Assembly: GCA_900473185.1 (NCBI GenBank)
Contig: UCKU01000015.1
Span: 1 to 57,008, forward strand
From: Hyphomicrobiales bacterium
GTDB lineage: Bacteria > Pseudomonadota > Alphaproteobacteria > Rhizobiales > Rhizobiaceae
Length of the DNA: 57,008 bases
Direction of reading: 5' to 3'
This document shows positions 42,453 through 51,160 of the stretch, piece after piece. The position numbers were made by a program, and so were the translations under genes. The notes below the pieces were generated by a model. It did no database searches. It was not told the DNA's origin and saw only the letters and a list, made by a program, of their open reading frames with translations. The first letter of the stretch is position 1. Every line of letters starts with the position of its first letter.

Positions 42453-44048
42453 TTGGCGGAAGACTGCTGCGTTCTCATCATCGATGACAACATAGACGAC
42501 CGGGAAGTCTATCGCCGCATGCTGGCGCGCGTCTCCGGCACGAACTATACCGTGATCGAAGCCGAGACCGGTGACGAGGGTCTTGCCCTCAGCAGCCAGA
42601 GGCACCCTCACTGTATCTTGCTCGACTATTCGCTTCCCGGCCGCGACGGCCTTGGCGTGCTCTCGGAAATCCTCGCCCAGGATGCCGCCGCCAATGTGGT
42701 GATGCTGACCGGCCAGGGCAACGAGACCGTCGCCGTTGAAGTGATGAAGAGCGGTGCGCGCGACTATCTCACCAAAGATGCGCTATCGCCCGAGACGCTG
42801 CATCGCTGCATCCAGAACGCCATGATGCATGGTGCGCTGGAAGCAAAGCTTGAGCAGAAGCGGCAGTCGCTCGAGATCTTCACCCGCGCCATGGCGCATG
42901 ATCTCAAAGAACCGCTACGAACGATCAAATCCTTCAGCCGCATCCTGCACGGCTCGGCCGAGCTGCCGGCCGAAGACCGCGAGCTTCTCGATTATATCCT
43001 CAGCGCCGCCGATCACATGGAAGACCTGATCGTCAAGGTCTCGGGCTTCACGAGGCTGGAGGTTTCGAGCGAGCTCGAGCTCAAGCCGGTCCCGCTGTCG
43101 GCCGTGCTAGATCAGGTGGAGCATAATCTGCATCAACAAATCGAAAGCCGGCAGGCGATCATCATCCGCGGTCGGCTGCCGGAGGTGATGGGCGACGCGA
43201 CGCTGCTGATCCAGCTTTTACAGAACCTCGTCTCCAATGCGATCCGCTATTGCGAGGATACCGTTCCGGAAGTGCGCGTTTCGGCCATAGCAGACAGGGG
43301 GATATGCCGCCTGACGGTTGGCGACAACGGGCCGGGCATCGACCCCAATCATCGTGAGCTGATCTTCCAACCCTTCAAGCGCCTCGTCGGCCGCGGCATC
43401 GAAGGCACAGGGCTTGGGCTTGCCATATGCCGTCGCATCGCGCAGCTGCATGGCGGATCGATCTGGTGCGAGGCGAAGACCGGCCGGGGCGCCACCTTCC
43501 TTCTCGAAGTGCCACTCGCCGAATTCACCGGCGAACGGCCGGCGGCCAACGAAATGCCGCAGAATACAAAACTATCCGACCACACAAGTGAAAGCAGCGG
43601 CCGGCTTGCGGAAGTGCTGCTGGTCGAGGATAGCCCGGCCGATATTCAGCTACTGAAGATCAAGCTGATGCGGCGTGAGAAGGTAAGCTTCAACCTGCAT
43701 GTGGCGACGAACGGCCGCGAGGCGATGCGACTTCTGGAGCAACGCGCCGGTATTCCCGATGAGCCACAGATCGACCTGATGCTGCTGGATATCAACATGC
43801 CCATTATGGACGGTTTCGAGGTGCTGCATGCCCTTTCGTCCGACGCAAAACTCAGGCGGATTCCGGTCTGCGTTCTCAGTACCTCAAGCGACGAGACCGA
43901 CATGCAACGGGCAAAGGACCTCGGCGCGCGCGCCTATATGGTCAAGCCGCCGACGCTGCAACAACTCGAAGAAGCATTGGAGGAGGTCGACACGCTGGAA
44001 CTCCTGCCGCGCGGTGACGCACTTGTGCTTTTTGCGGAACAAAATTAG
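42453..44048 (+). CDS. Soluble hybrid kinase, receiver-HisKA-HATPase-receiver
   Basis: A 531-residue cytoplasmic protein with four domains. An N-terminal receiver (about 1-120; acceptor in CILLDYSLPGRDGL) is followed by HisKA (phospho-His in RAMAHDLKEPLRTIKSF), HATPase (NLVSNAIRYCED; VGDNGPGIDPNH; GTGLGLAICRRIAQLHGG) and a C-terminal receiver (about 400-525; LMLLDINMPIMDGFEV, AYMVKPPTL). The start is TTG, three bases after the preceding receiver. A kinase controlled by its own N-terminal receiver suggests it sits second in a relay behind the PAS kinase. Confidence 0.9.
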   Translation: MAEDCCVLIIDDNIDDREVYRRMLARVSGTNYTVIEAETGDEGLALSSQRHPHCILLDYSLPGRDGLGVLSEILAQDAAANVVMLTGQGNETVAVEVMKSGARDYLTKDALSPETLHRCIQNAMMHGALEAKLEQKRQSLEIFTRAMAHDLKEPLRTIKSFSRILHGSAELPAEDRELLDYILSAADHMEDLIVKVSGFTRLEVSSELELKPVPLSAVLDQVEHNLHQQIESRQAIIIRGRLPEVMGDATLLIQLLQNLVSNAIRYCEDTVPEVRVSAIADRGICRLTVGDNGPGIDPNHRELIFQPFKRLVGRGIEGTGLGLAICRRIAQLHGGSIWCEAKTGRGATFLLEVPLAEFTGERPAANEMPQNTKLSDHTSESSGRLAEVLLVEDSPADIQLLKIKLMRREKVSFNLHVATNGREAMRLLEQRAGIPDEPQIDLMLLDINMPIMDGFEVLHALSSDAKLRRIPVCVLSTSSDETDMQRAKDLGARAYMVKPPTLQQLEEALEEVDTLELLPRGDALVLFAEQN

Positions 44049-44136
44049 AGAAAAGGTCATTGGCCACGGTATGACGCTAGCAACGACCCTCATACTCGCG
44101 CTTCTGGCCTCGCCTTTTCAATTCGGGCTTTCATCC

Positions 44137-45711
44137 ATGGCTTCAGGCATACACCATATCACGCTGATCACCCGCAAGGTGCAGGCGAATGTGGATTTCT
44201 ACGCCGGATTCCTCGGCATGCGGCTCGTCAAACAGACGGCCGGTTTCGAAGACGCCACACAGCTTCATCTCTTCTATGGCGATGCTGAGGGCACCCCGGG
44301 CTCGCTCGTCACCTTCCTCGTCTGGGAGGACGGAGCGCCCGGCCGTGCTGGCTACGGTCAGATCAGCGAGATGTCGCTGGCGATCGATCCGACCAGTATC
44401 GGTTACTGGCTGACGCGTGCCATGCGCTTCGGCTTCCGCTCGGAAGGCCCCGCAGACGAATTCGGCGAGCCGGTGCTGCGACTGAAGGACCCTGACAATG
44501 TCATCGTCAAACTTGCCGGCGCCAAGGATCTGAAATCGCCGGCTGTCTGGAATGGCGGCGATGTGCCTGTCGAGCATGCCGTGCAGCGCGTGCGCGGGGC
44601 GACCATGCTGACCGAAAAGCCGACCGAAAGCCGCCATTTCATCGAAAGCCATTTCGGCTACAGGTTCCAGGCAAATCGCGGCACGATAGACCGCCTCGTC
44701 TCACAATCGGGAGACATCATCGACGTGCGCGATGCGCGTGGCTTCTGGTCCGGCGCGCCGGGAACCGGCACGGTCGACCACGTGGCTTTCCGCGCAGATG
44801 ACGACGAAGCCGTGCTTGCCGTCCACAAGGCGCTCGAAAAGGAAAATGCATCGGCGACCAATCTGCACGATCGCAAATACTTCCGCTCGCTCTATGCCCG
44901 CGAACCCGGTGGCACGCTGATAGAGCTTGCCACCAACCAGCCGGGCATGATGGTGGATGAGCCGAAAACCACACTCGGGACCAAGCTCTTCATTCCGCCG
45001 AAGGATTCGATCACCAATCTCAGCGACCTGAAGGTCGTGTTGCCGCAGTTTTCCATGCCCGGCCAGCCGCGCATCAATTATCGCGACCTGCCCTTCGTCC
45101 ATCGTTTCTATACCCCGCCCGATCCAGACGGCAGCGTCTTTGTGCTGCTGCACGGCTCCGGCGGCAACGAGACGACGCTTATGCCGCTGCTGAACAAGGT
45201 CGCGCCACGCGCCACCCTTCTCGGCGTGCGCGGCCGCGCGACCGAGGAAGGCTTCCCGCGCTGGTACAAGCGCATCACACCCTTCTCGTTCGACCAGGAC
45301 GACATCAAGAACGAAGCCGAAGCCTTCGCCGCCTTCATCGAAGGTGCGGTCAAATCTTATGGTCTCGATCCGAAGAAGATCGTCTATGTCGGCTACTCAA
45401 ATGGCGCTAACCTTCTGAATTCACTTCTCTACCTGCATCCGAACCTGGTGCACAAGGCTGTGCTACTGCGCTCCATGCCGGTGCTCAGCGCCTATCCGCA
45501 TGCCGACTTGAAGGGCACGGACCTGCTCGTCATCAGCGGCAAGATGGATGCCTATGGCAAATATGCAAGCGAGCTGGAAGAGCGCCTGAAGACGTCGGGT
45601 GCGACCGTCGATTCCGACGTCATTCCCGGTGGTCACGATCTCGGTGATGCCGACGTGCCTATCATTCAAAAATGGCTGCTGCAGGAAAATAAGCTGCAGG
45701 AAACTCAATAG
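44137..45711 (+). CDS. VOC ring-cleaving dioxygenase fused to alpha/beta-hydrolase (MhqO-MhqD-like)
   Basis: A 524-residue fusion. Residues 1-310 hold vicinal-oxygen-chelate modules (GIHHITLITRKVQANVDFYA; metal ligands likely His in HHIT and QLHLFYGD, Glu in PGGTLIELAT). Residues ~320-524 are a carboxylesterase: VFVLLHGSGGNET, nucleophile Ser421 in VGYSNGANLL, Asp in ISGKMDAYG, His in IPGGHDLGD. In Bacillus the matching separate proteins MhqO and MhqD respond to quinone stress. The start at MASGIHHIT fits the family; MTLATTLIL 22 codons earlier is open but adds a hydrophobic leader. Confidence 0.88.
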   Translation: MASGIHHITLITRKVQANVDFYAGFLGMRLVKQTAGFEDATQLHLFYGDAEGTPGSLVTFLVWEDGAPGRAGYGQISEMSLAIDPTSIGYWLTRAMRFGFRSEGPADEFGEPVLRLKDPDNVIVKLAGAKDLKSPAVWNGGDVPVEHAVQRVRGATMLTEKPTESRHFIESHFGYRFQANRGTIDRLVSQSGDIIDVRDARGFWSGAPGTGTVDHVAFRADDDEAVLAVHKALEKENASATNLHDRKYFRSLYAREPGGTLIELATNQPGMMVDEPKTTLGTKLFIPPKDSITNLSDLKVVLPQFSMPGQPRINYRDLPFVHRFYTPPDPDGSVFVLLHGSGGNETTLMPLLNKVAPRATLLGVRGRATEEGFPRWYKRITPFSFDQDDIKNEAEAFAAFIEGAVKSYGLDPKKIVYVGYSNGANLLNSLLYLHPNLVHKAVLLRSMPVLSAYPHADLKGTDLLVISGKMDAYGKYASELEERLKTSGATVDSDVIPGGHDLGDADVPIIQKWLLQENKLQETQ

Positions 45712-45712
45712 C

Positions 45713-47410
45713 CTACGAGTGGAAGCTGTCGGGGCATGAGATCGGAACGGCAGCCTGCGTCAGCGGTGCGTTGGGATCGATCGCATAAAGCCTCGCAAAG
45801 CCAGCGTCTTCCACAAGGCTGGTACCCGCCGGCATAACGTCGCCGACATTCTGATCGACGACATCGGCGTTGACGACCAGGATGAAATCGAACTTGCTGC
45901 GCCAATCGACAAGATAGGGCGTGAAGCTGGTGGCTTCCGCCATCAGGCCGGGACAAGAGAGCACACCGGTCGAAAAGAGATTTCCTTCCGGCACCGATTT
46001 CTCCGACCAGGCGGGAAGCACGGCGAGCGGTTGCTTGCCCCGCGCGCTGAAGAGAGTCGGAACGAAGGCATGGGCCAGCGGGACGGCCATCGTCGGCAGG
46101 TGCCGGAACGTATCCTGGCTGAATGCATAGTGCCGCTGATCCGGCTTTATATCACCAAGGGCAGGCTCGTGTTGTAACGGCAGGATCGCAGCACCCGCGG
46201 GAACAGCTTCCAGCACTTTCTCGACGCTTGCAACATCGGCCTGGCCCCGCCACCAGTTATAGCCGATCCAGAGGGTCCGGCCGAAGATAGCGACATTCAG
46301 CACAAGGAACAGGATCACGGCCTGCCGCCGGCCGATCTTTTGAAAGGGGCAGATCATCACCATGCCGACAAGGGCAGCCATGATAGGAAAGCGCCAGCTT
46401 ATCCATCCCGTGCCGAAGGCATGAAGCGGCGAAAGGATGGACAGGGCAAGCAGGCCTGCAGCCGTGACCACAAGACCTGCATGGACGCGCAGGTTTTTCC
46501 CGGCAAGCGCCCTGCTGCAGACCAGCAGGATCGGCACGAGGAAAATCACGTCGACGAACGCAACATAGGTCCAGATGGCCGAGAGCAGATTGGAAACCAG
46601 CAGCACCGGGCTGTCGTTCCAGACCGCCAGGATATCGCCGACCTGACTTCCGGGAAGATCGACGGCGGTGAGCGCCAGCGCGGCCGGCGGCAGCAGGCAG
46701 GCGATCATTGCGGCCATAAGCCTGCCGGCAAGGCGCAGCGTGGCCCGGCGTGAATTCAGGACATCAAAGCGCCAGGAAAATTCCAGCCCGCAGACGATCG
46801 CCAGAAAGAAGCCTACGGAGAATATATGGACGACGGTGAGGAGCAGCGACACGGCCACCCGCCACAAGAAGAGCCTGACCGCAGAACCGGACTCCAGTCG
46901 GTAATCCACCGTTGCAAACAGCAATGCAAGGCCGAGGCCGATCTGGAAGTTGATGAAACCGCCGATCAGCGTGGCGCACCAAGCGAGGTAGAGCATGCCG
47001 ATCTGCCAATAGTGGCTGCCGCCGAACAGGCGCCGATGCAGCATGATGGCGCCAAGCGGTGGCAGGACAATCGCCAGAAACAGCAGGACGCGGGCGAGCA
47101 GCGAGACGCCGACGACGGGACCGATGAAGCGGGCGAGCAGATCAATGCCGACATTGGTGAAAGTCCGGTTCCACTCGATCGCGTAGATTTCGGGGAAAGG
47201 TGCTTCCTTTATGCCTCCGGCAAGCAGCCACATGCGGGCATAGTGGTTCGCATAATCGAGGAGCGGCGGAAATTTGAAGAGGGCGACAAGGATGGCGGCA
47301 AGGGCCATGAAGGCCAGCAAGGGCGCAGTCGAAGCCTGATGCGCAGCGACTTCCTGCGGCTTTTCCGCCTTGTGAACTTCAGCTGAAAATACCCGATCAA
47401 GGTTCGCCAT
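45713..47410 (-). CDS. Polytopic membrane protein of unknown function
   Basis: A 565-residue inner-membrane protein that I cannot place in a family. About 11 hydrophobic segments fill residues 28-390, for example LLAFMALAAILVALFKFPPL and TLIGGFINFQIGLGLALLFA. The first periplasmic loop has LLDYANHYARMWLLAGGIKE, and the last ~170 residues are soluble (PAGAAILPLQHEPALGDIKP). The layout, polytopic core plus C-terminal soluble domain, resembles GT-C glycosyltransferases, but no clear acidic catalytic motif is seen. It converges on the VOC fusion with one base between stops. Confidence 0.8.
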   Translation of the reverse strand: MANLDRVFSAEVHKAEKPQEVAAHQASTAPLLAFMALAAILVALFKFPPLLDYANHYARMWLLAGGIKEAPFPEIYAIEWNRTFTNVGIDLLARFIGPVVGVSLLARVLLFLAIVLPPLGAIMLHRRLFGGSHYWQIGMLYLAWCATLIGGFINFQIGLGLALLFATVDYRLESGSAVRLFLWRVAVSLLLTVVHIFSVGFFLAIVCGLEFSWRFDVLNSRRATLRLAGRLMAAMIACLLPPAALALTAVDLPGSQVGDILAVWNDSPVLLVSNLLSAIWTYVAFVDVIFLVPILLVCSRALAGKNLRVHAGLVVTAAGLLALSILSPLHAFGTGWISWRFPIMAALVGMVMICPFQKIGRRQAVILFLVLNVAIFGRTLWIGYNWWRGQADVASVEKVLEAVPAGAAILPLQHEPALGDIKPDQRHYAFSQDTFRHLPTMAVPLAHAFVPTLFSARGKQPLAVLPAWSEKSVPEGNLFSTGVLSCPGLMAEATSFTPYLVDWRSKFDFILVVNADVVDQNVGDVMPAGTSLVEDAGFARLYAIDPNAPLTQAAVPISCPDSFHS

Positions 47411-47475
47411 GGCCGATCCCGTCCAAACTCCGGGACAGATCTACCAGCCAATGGTCAAGCTTCCTTTAAACGGGA

Positions 47476-48369
47476 TTATCCCCGCCTTGCGATCGTGATA
47501 CCGGCAAGAACGATCAGGCCGCCCAAGGCCTGCATTGCCGTGATCGATTCGTTGAGCAGCGCCCAGGCGAGGATGGCCGCCACGACCGGCTGGAGAAGCA
47601 GCGTCAGCGAGGAGAAGGCTGCCGGCAGGTAGGCAAGCGCATAGGCGATCGCCACCTGCCCGCCTGCATGGCTGATGAAGGCAAGGCCGAAGACCACCGA
47701 CCAGCCGTAGAGGCTTGCCGGCAGCATGTGACCTTCGAAGAAGAACGCAAGCGGGAAGACGCCGACTGCGGCAGAGGCTGTGCTCCAGAGCATGATGCGG
47801 ATCGTATCGAAACGACTGCGCAGCGCGCCGATTGCCAGGATGTAGCAGGCATAGAAGAAGGCGGCGATCATGGCGACCCCATCACCACGCAGATCACCAT
47901 TTCCGAGAGCAGCAGGCCCGCCCTTCAGCACGACCACGCCGGCCAATGCCAGGACGAGGCCGAGCATGAAGACGCGGGTAACTTTGGTGCCGAAGAACAG
48001 AAAGCCGATGGCAGTCACGAAGACCGGCGCAAGGTTTGCGAGCAGTGTCGCATTGGCAACCGAGGTCATGGTGATCGACAGATGCCAGGCCGACAGATCA
48101 AGCGCCAGCACGGCGCCCGGCAGGATCAGCATACCATAATCGGCGAGGCTCTTCGGCTTGGGGCCGGTATCCTTGCGCAAAAGCGAGAAGATGAAGATCG
48201 GGATCAGTGCCAGCGCCACACGCCAGAAGGCCGTTGCCATTGGCCCGACCTCGGAAAGCCGCACGAAGATCGGCGATCCGCCGATCGCCGCGCCGCCGAC
48301 AATAAGGGCGACTAGCGGGAGGCGACTGGAAGATGGAGTTTCGGAAACGGAGGAAGCGGCCTGCGACAT
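47476..48369 (-). CDS. DMT-family (EamA) transporter
   Basis: A 297-residue inner-membrane protein with ten predicted helices in two EamA repeats: PLVALIVGGAAIGGSPIFVR opening the first, GMLILPGAVLALDLSAWHLS and SVANATLLANLAPVFVTAIG in the middle, and LPAAFSSLTLLLQPVVAAIL, then LNESITAMQALGGLIVLAGI in the second. Family members export amino acids, metabolites or drugs; the substrate cannot be told. The start at MSQAASSVSETP is chosen; an ATG 11 codons earlier is open. It stands alone on the minus strand. Confidence 0.9.
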   Translation of the reverse strand: MSQAASSVSETPSSSRLPLVALIVGGAAIGGSPIFVRLSEVGPMATAFWRVALALIPIFIFSLLRKDTGPKPKSLADYGMLILPGAVLALDLSAWHLSITMTSVANATLLANLAPVFVTAIGFLFFGTKVTRVFMLGLVLALAGVVVLKGGPAALGNGDLRGDGVAMIAAFFYACYILAIGALRSRFDTIRIMLWSTASAAVGVFPLAFFFEGHMLPASLYGWSVVFGLAFISHAGGQVAIAYALAYLPAAFSSLTLLLQPVVAAILAWALLNESITAMQALGGLIVLAGITIARRG

Positions 48370-48485
48370 GATCTCGATGCTCTCTGCGCGGCTATCTCGC
48401 AAGCCGCGACTGACGCAGCGACTATCAGGAGTCGTGCCTCGATAACAGTCAGAGAACGACAGATCGATCAGAAATAGGTCGCCAA

Positions 48486-49937
48486 TTATCCCGCGGCTGC
48501 GGCTTTCAGCTTGTCTGTGATCTCGCGGGCAACGAAGACCGTATGTTCTGATATCTGCGGCAATCCCATCAATTCACCGAAGGTACCACGTGCAAGCGGA
48601 CCGGAAATGAGCAGCGAGGAGATCACCCGACCGTCCGCTCCGAGCGCTTCGGAACGCTCGGAGCAGGCAAGTCCGAGACCGGTCGGATCAAGGACGAGAT
48701 AGCCTTCGCGCTCGAGTTCACCGAGCCAGGGCTGTGTCTGCAAAATGCCACCATGTGCGGGACCGGTCGTGACGATGACGGCATCGAACGTCCGTTCCAA
48801 TCTTTCGCGGGCATGCCGCGGCTGCAGGGTGACGCGGATCGTTTCACCCTCGACCTTGGCATCGGCGACGGATGCCGCAAGCACTTCCAGCCGGCCGGCT
48901 TCGATTGCTGAATCGAGCACCGCCTCCACCTGCGGGGCGATGCGGAAACGGTGAACATCCCAGTAGGACCTGAGATGCCGGACGATGCGCCGCCGTTCGG
49001 CGACCGGCAAAACGCGCCAGAGATCGTGCCCCTGGGAGCGCACCTGATCGATGACGGCATGCCAGCTCAAGCCCTGCTCTGCTGCCTGGCGAATGGTTAG
49101 CCGGATCTTGCGCAACAGCGCGACTGCAGAGGATGCGGGATCGGCGATGAAATCGCCGAAGGGTTCCTGCGGAGCCGCGGCATGGCCGCGAGAGCGTAGG
49201 CCGCGGCGAGAAATCGCCACAACAGGACCTTCATGGCCGTTGCGCGCAAGCGAGGCGATCACGTCTGCCCCCGTCAGCCCGTTGCCGATGACGAGAACTC
49301 TGTCCTGCGACCGCACGACCTCAAGGGAACCTGGTTTCGTGGTATCGGCAACGAAACGAGGATGATCGCCAAGAATAGCCGCCAGCCTGCCCGGTGCGAC
49401 CGGCGGCGGATGGCTGGTGGCGATGGCAACAATATCGGCCTCGGTGCGCCCGCCCTTATCGTCGAGGATCACCCAGCTATCGCGCTGGCGGCGGATGGCC
49501 GTCACCGTGGCGCGGCGATGAGTGATGGCGCCCGACTTCAGGAAGGGCTTCAGAAGTGCGCCGACATAATCGCCGAACACGCGCCGGCGCGGGAAAAGCT
49601 GGCCGTTCTCGCGCGCAGCTTCGGGATCGTCGCGCACGGCATTATTCGCCTCGATCCAGCGCTGGAACTCTTCCGGATCATCCGGCTGCAGGCTCATCTT
49701 GGCGGCCGGCACATTGATGCGGTGCGCCGGATCGGCAGTGTCATAGGCAAGGCCGCGGCCCAGCATAGGGCGCGGCTCGAAAACCACGATATCGGGTGGA
49801 TCGTTGCCAGCAAGCGTCAGCAAATGATAGGCGACACCCGCCCCGGAAACACCGCCGCCGATGATGGCGACGAGCCGCCGCTGGGATTTCTGTTCGTTCG
49901 AAGGTTCTGTCTGGAACTGCATCTCAGCCGGCGTCAT
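48486..49937 (-). CDS. FAD/NAD(P)-binding oxidoreductase-like protein
   Basis: A 483-residue soluble protein. The N-terminal Rossmann motif is LVAIIGGGVSGAGVAYHLLT (about 22-41), followed by HRINVPAAKMSLQPDDPEEF, a second nucleotide motif VLVIGNGLTGADVIASLARN near 215, and VIVTTGPAHGG near the end. This matches the FAD-NAD(P)-binding family (HI0933/Pfam13454-like), some members of which relate to iron uptake or siderophore chemistry. Substrate unknown. It is preceded by a compound hairpin and the OsmC gene on the same strand. Confidence 0.85.
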   Translation of the reverse strand: MTPAEMQFQTEPSNEQKSQRRLVAIIGGGVSGAGVAYHLLTLAGNDPPDIVVFEPRPMLGRGLAYDTADPAHRINVPAAKMSLQPDDPEEFQRWIEANNAVRDDPEAARENGQLFPRRRVFGDYVGALLKPFLKSGAITHRRATVTAIRRQRDSWVILDDKGGRTEADIVAIATSHPPPVAPGRLAAILGDHPRFVADTTKPGSLEVVRSQDRVLVIGNGLTGADVIASLARNGHEGPVVAISRRGLRSRGHAAAPQEPFGDFIADPASSAVALLRKIRLTIRQAAEQGLSWHAVIDQVRSQGHDLWRVLPVAERRRIVRHLRSYWDVHRFRIAPQVEAVLDSAIEAGRLEVLAASVADAKVEGETIRVTLQPRHARERLERTFDAVIVTTGPAHGGILQTQPWLGELEREGYLVLDPTGLGLACSERSEALGADGRVISSLLISGPLARGTFGELMGLPQISEHTVFVAREITDKLKAAAAG

Positions 49938-49948
49938 TTCAATCGATG

Positions 49949-49989
49949 CCGGAGCATAGGTGGAGCACGGAGGCCACGCAATGCTCCGG
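49949..49989. repeat. Compound hairpin between OsmC and FAD oxidoreductase genes
   Basis: CCGGAGCAT and ATGCTCCGG form a perfect 9-bp outer stem, and GTGG/CCAC can form an inner stem. There is no U-tract, so it may be an RNA structure or operator rather than a simple terminator. Confidence 0.45.
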
Positions 49990-50033
49990 TCCTATTGTCT
50001 ATAATTTTTATGCAGAAGCCTCTGGCGACTCGA

Positions 50034-50462
50034 TCAGCCGGAGATCGTGGTTGAAAATTCCGGCGTGCCTCTGATGGTGTTGCTGACAGTGCAAATCTCG
50101 TCTTCGGCCATATGGGCGATCTTGCGGCGCGTTTCCTCATCGATATCGCCCTTGATGGAGAAGGCGATGTTGAACTTGGCGACGCGAGACAGCCCTTCCG
50201 CCGCCTTCTCGCCGGTTACATCCGCGGTGATCTCAGTGATCTTGTCGAGGATGCCGAGCTGGCTTGCCGCCATGCGGGCACTCAGCACGAGACAGGCCGA
50301 AAGCGAGGAATAGAGCAGGTCGAGCGGGTTGAAGCCCGGCTGTGATGGGCTGGTGACGATATCGATCTCACCGCCGGTGACCGACGTGACATGCGGGAAA
50401 CCGGTGCGACCGAGAACGGCATTTGCACCTGTGGGACGGGGACGCGCCTTGAGATCGGCCAT
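50034..50462 (-). CDS. OsmC-family peroxiredoxin-like protein
   Basis: A 142-residue cytoplasmic protein. The two redox cysteines of the OsmC/Ohr fold are present, in SLSACLVLSARMAAS and DEICTVSNTIRGTP, with GFNPLDLLYSSLSAC preceding the first. Such proteins reduce organic hydroperoxides. It is of the short OsmC type, with FSIKGDIDEETRRKIAHMAE in the C-terminal helix region. It is divergent from the NHEJ operon; the ~155-base gap holds an EcfG-type promoter pointing the other way. Confidence 0.9.
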   Translation of the reverse strand: MADLKARPRPTGANAVLGRTGFPHVTSVTGGEIDIVTSPSQPGFNPLDLLYSSLSACLVLSARMAASQLGILDKITEITADVTGEKAAEGLSRVAKFNIAFSIKGDIDEETRRKIAHMAEDEICTVSNTIRGTPEFSTTISG

Positions 50463-50553
50463 TTTGAAATCCTCTATCGAATATAGCTTTCAGATAGTGT
50501 CTTGGCCTCAAACCCGCAATGCGGCGATTTTGATTTTCGTTGCACCGCTCAGC

Positions 50554-50578
50554 GGAACCTTTCCACTGTTCAGCGGTT
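50554..50578 (+). promoter_or_regulatory. EcfG/RpoE2-type general stress promoter of the NHEJ operon
   Basis: GGAAC (50554-50558), exactly 18 bases, then TT (50577-50578) fits the GGAAC-N18/19-TT consensus of the alphaproteobacterial general stress sigma factor. It lies about 40 bases before the first ATG of the operon. Confidence 0.6.
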
Positions 50579-50618
50579 TTTTCCCCTGAAAAACCTCATG
50601 AAGAGGCAGGACTTTCCC

Positions 50619-50882
50619 ATGCCTGGCATCCGCAAGATCGACCACAAACACAAAAGTATGGATGCGCGCGACCGCCTGATTGTCGCGCTCTATGCCCAGC
50701 TCAAGGCCGAGCGGGAGACACGTGAGACGCTGGAATGGGCAATCCGCAACGGTGCGGTATCCGAGGAAGTACTGGAAGCGATCGCCGCCGATCCGGTTCC
50801 TGTCGTCTCCAGCGAGGATATAGCATCGCTTGAAAAGATCATCGCGCTTGACGAGCGGCGCAGCAGCTCGTCCCGGCAATGA
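50619..50882 (+). CDS. Unnamed small protein, first gene of the NHEJ operon
   Basis: An 87-residue soluble, mostly helical, charged protein: MPGIRKIDHKHKSMDARDRL, IVALYAQLKAERETRETLEW, then a second helix with VSSEDIASLEKIIALDERRS. I do not recognise a family. I start at MPGIRKIDH, with CAGGA upstream and the EcfG-type promoter ~40 bases before it; an ATG seven codons earlier (MKRQDFPM) is possible. It is followed by a DUF2188 gene, ku and ligD on the same strand with short gaps, so it is co-transcribed with DNA-repair genes. Confidence 0.7.
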   Translation: MPGIRKIDHKHKSMDARDRLIVALYAQLKAERETRETLEWAIRNGAVSEEVLEAIAADPVPVVSSEDIASLEKIIALDERRSSSSRQ

Positions 50883-50914
50883 ATGACCAGAACGGCTGAC
50901 AAGGAGGAAAGCAC

Positions 50915-51148
50915 ATGGCCGACATCACCTATCAGATCGTTCCGCATGACAATGGCTGGGCCTACAAGCTCGGCAACACATTGTCTGAACCCTATGCCAC
51001 GGCGGAGCAGGCGATGGATCGCGCAAGAAACGCAGCCGCGCGCCAGAAGATCGGCAAGGGCGATGCGCTGCTCGCCTATCCGGCGCCGGATGGAAGCGGC
51101 TGGAAATTCCAGCAGATCGAAACCGACAAAAGCAATAGCAGGCTCTAA
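50915..51148 (+). CDS. DUF2188 family small protein
   Basis: A 77-residue protein with the DUF2188 pattern: a short beta segment YQIVPHDNGWAYKLGNT, a helix with ATAEQAMDRARNAAARQ, and a second strand pair GDALLAYPAPDGSGWKFQQI. AAGGAGGAAAGCAC precedes the ATG, a near-perfect ribosome-binding site. It sits between the 87-residue gene and ku. The family's function is unknown; members are often found near stress genes, but that is general knowledge and not seen here. Confidence 0.82.
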   Translation: MADITYQIVPHDNGWAYKLGNTLSEPYATAEQAMDRARNAAARQKIGKGDALLAYPAPDGSGWKFQQIETDKSNSRL

Positions 51149-51160
51149 ACGGAGGAGGCG

